Source: an uncultured Lachnospiraceae bacterium (GTDB lineage Bacteria; Bacillota; Clostridia; Lachnospirales; Lachnospiraceae). From it: a stretch of 52,751 nucleotides of DNA. Within the stretch, counting starts at the first letter, position 1. Each line of letters opens with the position of its first letter. Where the stretch lies: NCBI GenBank assembly GCA_902796005.1, contig CADBNF010000106.1, positions 1 through 52,751 on the forward strand, given 5' to 3'. Below are positions 50,243-52,751 of this stretch, one piece after another. A model generated the notes under the pieces. That model worked only from the letters and a program-made list of their open reading frames with translations, did not search any database and was not told the origin of the DNA. Both the position numbers and the translations under genes were made by a program.

Positions 50243-50280
50243 CTTGAACCTGCACCGAAAATGGTGTATTGTCAACATAG
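50243..50280 (+). repeat. Palindromic element copy 5 of 5 (degenerate)
   Basis: Begins CTTGAACC and ends GGTGTATTGTCAACATAG. Central AAAATGGTGTAT matches copy 2. Arms are only partly complementary. It marks the right edge of the island, 42 bases before the DUF169 gene. Confidence 0.7.
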
Positions 50281-50322
50281 GATTATTGCAAAGGAAACGT
50301 CCGGAAACAGGAGGAAATAAAC

Positions 50323-51093
50323 ATGCTGAGAAGCGCGGATATCGAAGCGATTAAAAAACTGGAGCTTGCCTACCCGGCGGTTGCCATAAAGTTCCGTTTT
50401 GAGAAGCCGGAGGCGCCCCACTACGAGGGTGAAAAGCTGGCCTTCTGCCAGTATGTGAAATACACCCAGGATACGGAAAAGCATTTCTATACCGATATGA
50501 ATGATGACGCCTGCTACGGCAAGCTGGTTCTCGGTATGGAAGAGCTGTCCCCGGTTACCGGCAGCGGCCAGGCCGGCTATGATTTCGGCTGCTACAAAAC
50601 CCCTGCGGCCAACCAGCAGCTGTACCAGAAGCTGCCCATCCTGGTTCCCCATACCGTCCGCTATGTGGAATTCTGCCCCGCTGTCACCTGTGACTTCGAT
50701 CCGGATCTCCTGTTCTTCGTAGCGGATTTCCCCCAGTCTGACATTATCATGCGGGCAACCAGCTACATTTCCGGCGATCTCTGGGAATCCAAATCCTCTC
50801 CGGTCATAAGCTGTGCCTGGATGTACGCCTATCCGATGATTTCCGGAAAGGTCAATCACATCACCACCGGCTTCTATCACGGCCTGAAACGCAGGAAAGC
50901 CTATCCGGCGGGCCTGCGGATGATCTCCATCCCCTTCCCGAAATTCCCGGAATTCTTCCAGGCCTTAGAGGAAATGGACTGGACCCTCATCGCTTTCCGC
51001 GAGGACGAGGAAAGCAAAGAAGAGCTTGCAAGAAGAATGGCCCACTGGCAGGAAATGGCCGAAGAAATCGGCGGACACGTGGACCTGAAATAA
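50323..51093 (+). CDS. DUF169 family protein
   Basis: A 256-residue cytoplasmic protein of the DUF169 family common in anaerobes. Features are LAYPAVAIKFRFEKPEA, KLAFCQYVKYTQ, DDACYGKLVLGMEE and a conserved cysteine in YISGDLWESKSSPVISCAWM. The function is unknown; the cysteine pattern hints at cofactor or metal binding. AGGAGG precedes the ATG. Base composition returns here to that of the host genome. Confidence 0.88.
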   Translation: MLRSADIEAIKKLELAYPAVAIKFRFEKPEAPHYEGEKLAFCQYVKYTQDTEKHFYTDMNDDACYGKLVLGMEELSPVTGSGQAGYDFGCYKTPAANQQLYQKLPILVPHTVRYVEFCPAVTCDFDPDLLFFVADFPQSDIIMRATSYISGDLWESKSSPVISCAWMYAYPMISGKVNHITTGFYHGLKRRKAYPAGLRMISIPFPKFPEFFQALEEMDWTLIAFREDEESKEELARRMAHWQEMAEEIGGHVDLK

Positions 51094-51113
51094 CAATATT
51101 CATACACAGTAAA

Positions 51114-51146
51114 AATCCCGGGAAGCGGCTTACGCTGCCCGGGATT
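51114..51146. terminator. Hairpin after the DUF169 gene
   Basis: AATCCCGGG (51114-51122) pairs with CCCGGGATT (51138-51146), with inner AGCG/CGCT. The sequence after it is ATATTG, so the T-tract is weak. Confidence 0.6.
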
Positions 51147-51194
51147 ATATTGATCAGAAATGCCCTGCAAACCTGATAATGAGAAATCCGTATC

Positions 51195-52013
51195 TTATTT
51201 TTTCGCCGGATTCCTGTCCTCGCAGGGTACGCCCACCAGGCATTTGCCGCAGAATCCGCCGCCCAGCGTCTCCCTGATATAGCCGGCCTGGCCTGCGCAT
51301 TTCATTAAGTTCCGCAGATACTCCATGGTGATGGCCTTCGCCGGACAGCGCTTTGTGCAGGCGCCGCAGCGAATGCAGTTGTCGTAAAGGCCGGTATATG
51401 CCCGGGGCGTCGGCTCCAGCTTCAGATCCATAAGAAGGGTCGCCAGGGTACCGCAGCAGCCCTTATCCGTAATGAGATGTCTGTGAACGCCGAAGGTGCC
51501 AAGTCCCGCCGCATAAAGCGCGTGCCGGTTGGACCAGGCACCGGAAAAATGAAGGTCCTGCTCCTCTCCGCTCATAACCGGAACCGGATTCATGGTAAAT
51601 GCCGGATCCCTGTGGGGAAGATGGGTTTTCACCCCTGCCTTTTCCAGCTTTCCAATAAGGATATCCAGAAACTGCTCCGCCATCTGCATGCCCTGGGGAT
51701 AGCCGTTGTTCCAGGCCTCATCCGTCAGCTCCGTGGAAGCGCGGTGTCTTTTCCGGATTTCGGCATCAAAGGGGAAGAAAAAGCCGACAACCGTCTGCGC
51801 GTCCTCCATCCATTCCTTCGGCGTCCTGACATTTTCCCCGATGGCAGCCGGGTCCTTGTACTGTTCAAAAAGCGGATCCTGCGCATCCGCAAAGCCGGTC
51901 AGGGGTTCCTCCTGCACCGGTAAATCCACTTTTTCCTCCGGCAGATGCACGTTATGCTCCGGCAGCTCGGTAAAGGCCTCCTTTACCAGCTTCAGAAATT
52001 CTTCTTTGTTCAT
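51195..52013 (-). CDS. QueG-like 4Fe-4S protein (epoxyqueuosine reductase-related)
   Basis: A 272-residue cytoplasmic protein. The C-terminal ferredoxin motif CIRCGACTKRCPAKAITMEY and the second set CGKCLVGVPCEDRNP fit the double-cluster domain of QueG relatives. The N-terminal half contains WSNRHALYAAGLGTFGVHRH and ITDKGCCGTLATLLMDL, the family core. Short Clostridial members lack the HEAT tail of true QueG, so queuosine activity is doubtful. ATG 52013 has GGAGG at a long spacing (13); TTG one codon earlier fits it better. Confidence 0.85.
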   Translation of the reverse strand: MNKEEFLKLVKEAFTELPEHNVHLPEEKVDLPVQEEPLTGFADAQDPLFEQYKDPAAIGENVRTPKEWMEDAQTVVGFFFPFDAEIRKRHRASTELTDEAWNNGYPQGMQMAEQFLDILIGKLEKAGVKTHLPHRDPAFTMNPVPVMSGEEQDLHFSGAWSNRHALYAAGLGTFGVHRHLITDKGCCGTLATLLMDLKLEPTPRAYTGLYDNCIRCGACTKRCPAKAITMEYLRNLMKCAGQAGYIRETLGGGFCGKCLVGVPCEDRNPAKK

Positions 52014-52108
52014 CAATGATCGTTGTCCTCCGTTTTCCTGCTTTTCCCAGTCTATGTACCGTTGTATTGTAGCGTATCCCGAAAAGAAAAGCATGCCTTA
52101 AACCATAC

Positions 52109-52139
52109 AAAAAAGGCCCTGCATAAAGCAGGACCTTTT
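52109..52139 (-). terminator. Terminator of the substrate-binding protein gene
   Basis: On the minus strand AAAAGGTCCTGC (52139-52128), loop of five, GCAGGGCCTTTT (52122-52111) with one mismatch, and a run of T. Confidence 0.85.
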
Positions 52140-52165
52140 GTTTGTTGAAAAAGAAATGCGGCTCT

Positions 52166-52751
52166 TTAGTTGCCGTTGTTCTTGTCTTCCATGGTGTAAC
52201 CTTCGGTTTCACCGGCCTGAAGGGCCTCGGAAGCGCCGTCAGCCAGAGGCTGTGCGTTCAGAGCATCGGTCATCATCTGCATCTGGGTGTCATGATCAAG
52301 GGTAGCAACTACAGCGTTGATCTTTTCGGTCAGCTCGGTGTTGCCCTTCTGAATCGGGATGCCTGCGCAAAGAGCGGAAAGCTCTACGTCAAAGCCCTTG
52401 CCTTCATCGAAGGTAACCCAGGTCAGATCCGGGTTGGAGATGCAGGCGGACTGAGCCTCGGAAAGGCCGGTGATAACCGCATCAACTTTGCCGGAAGCTA
52501 AAGCAACGAAGCACTCCGGAAGTCCGCTTAAGCAGGGCTCAGCCTGGACATTCGGGATCTGGTCGATGAGGGGAGTCCAGATGGTAGCGATCTGGGTGGT
52601 AACCTTCGCGCCGCTGAAGTCCTCAAGAGATTTGGCGTTTACATACGGGCCATCCTTACGAACTGCCATGATGCAGCCGTTGTTCCAGTAGAAATCAGAG
52701 AAATCTACGGATTTCAGTCTCTCCTCGGTAACACCAAGGGTGGAGATGCAG
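52166..52751 (-). CDS. ABC transporter substrate-binding protein, family 3 (5' end beyond window)
   Basis: The frame is open to the window edge. It encodes the C-terminal part of an extracellular solute-binding protein of the polar amino-acid type. Visible segments are GVTEERLKSVDFSDFYWNNG, SLEDFSGAKVTTQIATIW, SGKVDAVITGLSEAQSA and GIPIQKGNTELTEKINAVVA. The protein would be lipid-anchored outside the membrane and feed an ABC importer whose permease and ATPase genes are not in view. Codon use is of the highly expressed type. The start and signal peptide lie beyond base 52751. Confidence 0.92.
   Translation of the reverse strand, partial: CISTLGVTEERLKSVDFSDFYWNNGCIMAVRKDGPYVNAKSLEDFSGAKVTTQIATIWTPLIDQIPNVQAEPCLSGLPECFVALASGKVDAVITGLSEAQSACISNPDLTWVTFDEGKGFDVELSALCAGIPIQKGNTELTEKINAVVATLDHDTQMQMMTDALNAQPLADGASEALQAGETEGYTMEDKNNGN

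Noticed and set aside
48626-50280. Integron attC sites
   Set aside because: The edges read CTTGAAC and GTTCAAC. The attC boxes RYYYAAC on the left and GTTRRRY on the right are both violated, the elements are shorter than normal attC sites, and no integrase gene is in view.
48626-50280. CRISPR array
   Set aside because: Intervals of 284-511 bases carry genes and differ in length; there are no cas genes.

Overview
The window looks like a chromosome segment from a high-GC member of the Clostridia, most probably Lachnospiraceae. Supporting signs are strong AGGAGG-type ribosome binding sites, many ATGA/GTGA gene overlaps, a Firmicutes-style Tad/Flp pilus locus (DUF5702, DUF6382-FHA and Flp1-type pilin genes), the anaerobic coproporphyrinogen dehydrogenase HemZ, a glycyl-radical-enzyme activase and a TIGR03905 TSCPD protein. 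Genus cannot be fixed from the sequence alone. No rRNA, tRNA, CRISPR array or intact insertion sequence was seen.

Layout. 1-9.3 kb is housekeeping: the end of proS, a CorC-type membrane protein, a minus-strand mtnN-pgi-small ORF-aconitase-family run, and a plus-strand TSCPD-murG-deoD operon. 9.3-18.7 kb is a minus-strand Tad pilus operon read from 18.7 kb downward: prepilin peptidase, TadZ, TadA/CpaF, TadB, an unusual TadC with a large extracytoplasmic insert, Flp pilin, DUF5702 protein, a pseudopilin-like protein with two Cys/His units, a second peptidase, a TadE-like protein and a DUF6382-FHA protein. 18.9-30.5 kb is mixed metabolism and transport: HIT protein, MFS permease, TraX-like protein, DUF4037 protein, CoA-acylating aldehyde dehydrogenase, epimerase, PNPOx-like protein, an orphan glycyl-radical activase, esterase, two small hydrolase/metal-binding proteins and MscS. 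30.5-37.5 kb is one long minus-strand run apt-relA-MBL-hemZ-hisS-tauE. 37.6-41.3 kb is hisH-hisF-ung-flippase.

The accessory part starts at 41.5 kb. A three-gene minus-strand operon encodes a MmcQ/YjbR-TerB_N-TerB_C protein, a BrxD-like (DUF2791) P-loop ATPase and a BrxHI/Lhr-like helicase. This is a BREX-related set without the BREX methylase or PglZ in view. Divergently transcribed from it is a lipoprotein with three VYGPP motifs followed at once by a radical SAM/SPASM enzyme, a probable peptide-modification pair. Immediately after the radical SAM stop codon (48.6-50.3 kb) comes an AT-richer island holding five same-orientation 38-bp palindromic elements separated by small orphan genes on both strands. 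One element lies in frame inside a predicted 46-residue peptide, and one cassette gene is frameshifted. The last 2.5 kb returns to ordinary genes: DUF169, a QueG-like ferredoxin protein and a partial ABC substrate-binding protein.

The strongest candidates for something undescribed are the palindrome/cassette array, the VYGPP lipoprotein-radical SAM pair with its attenuator-like leader, and the TerB-BrxD-BrxHI operon with an operator-like palindrome over its promoter.
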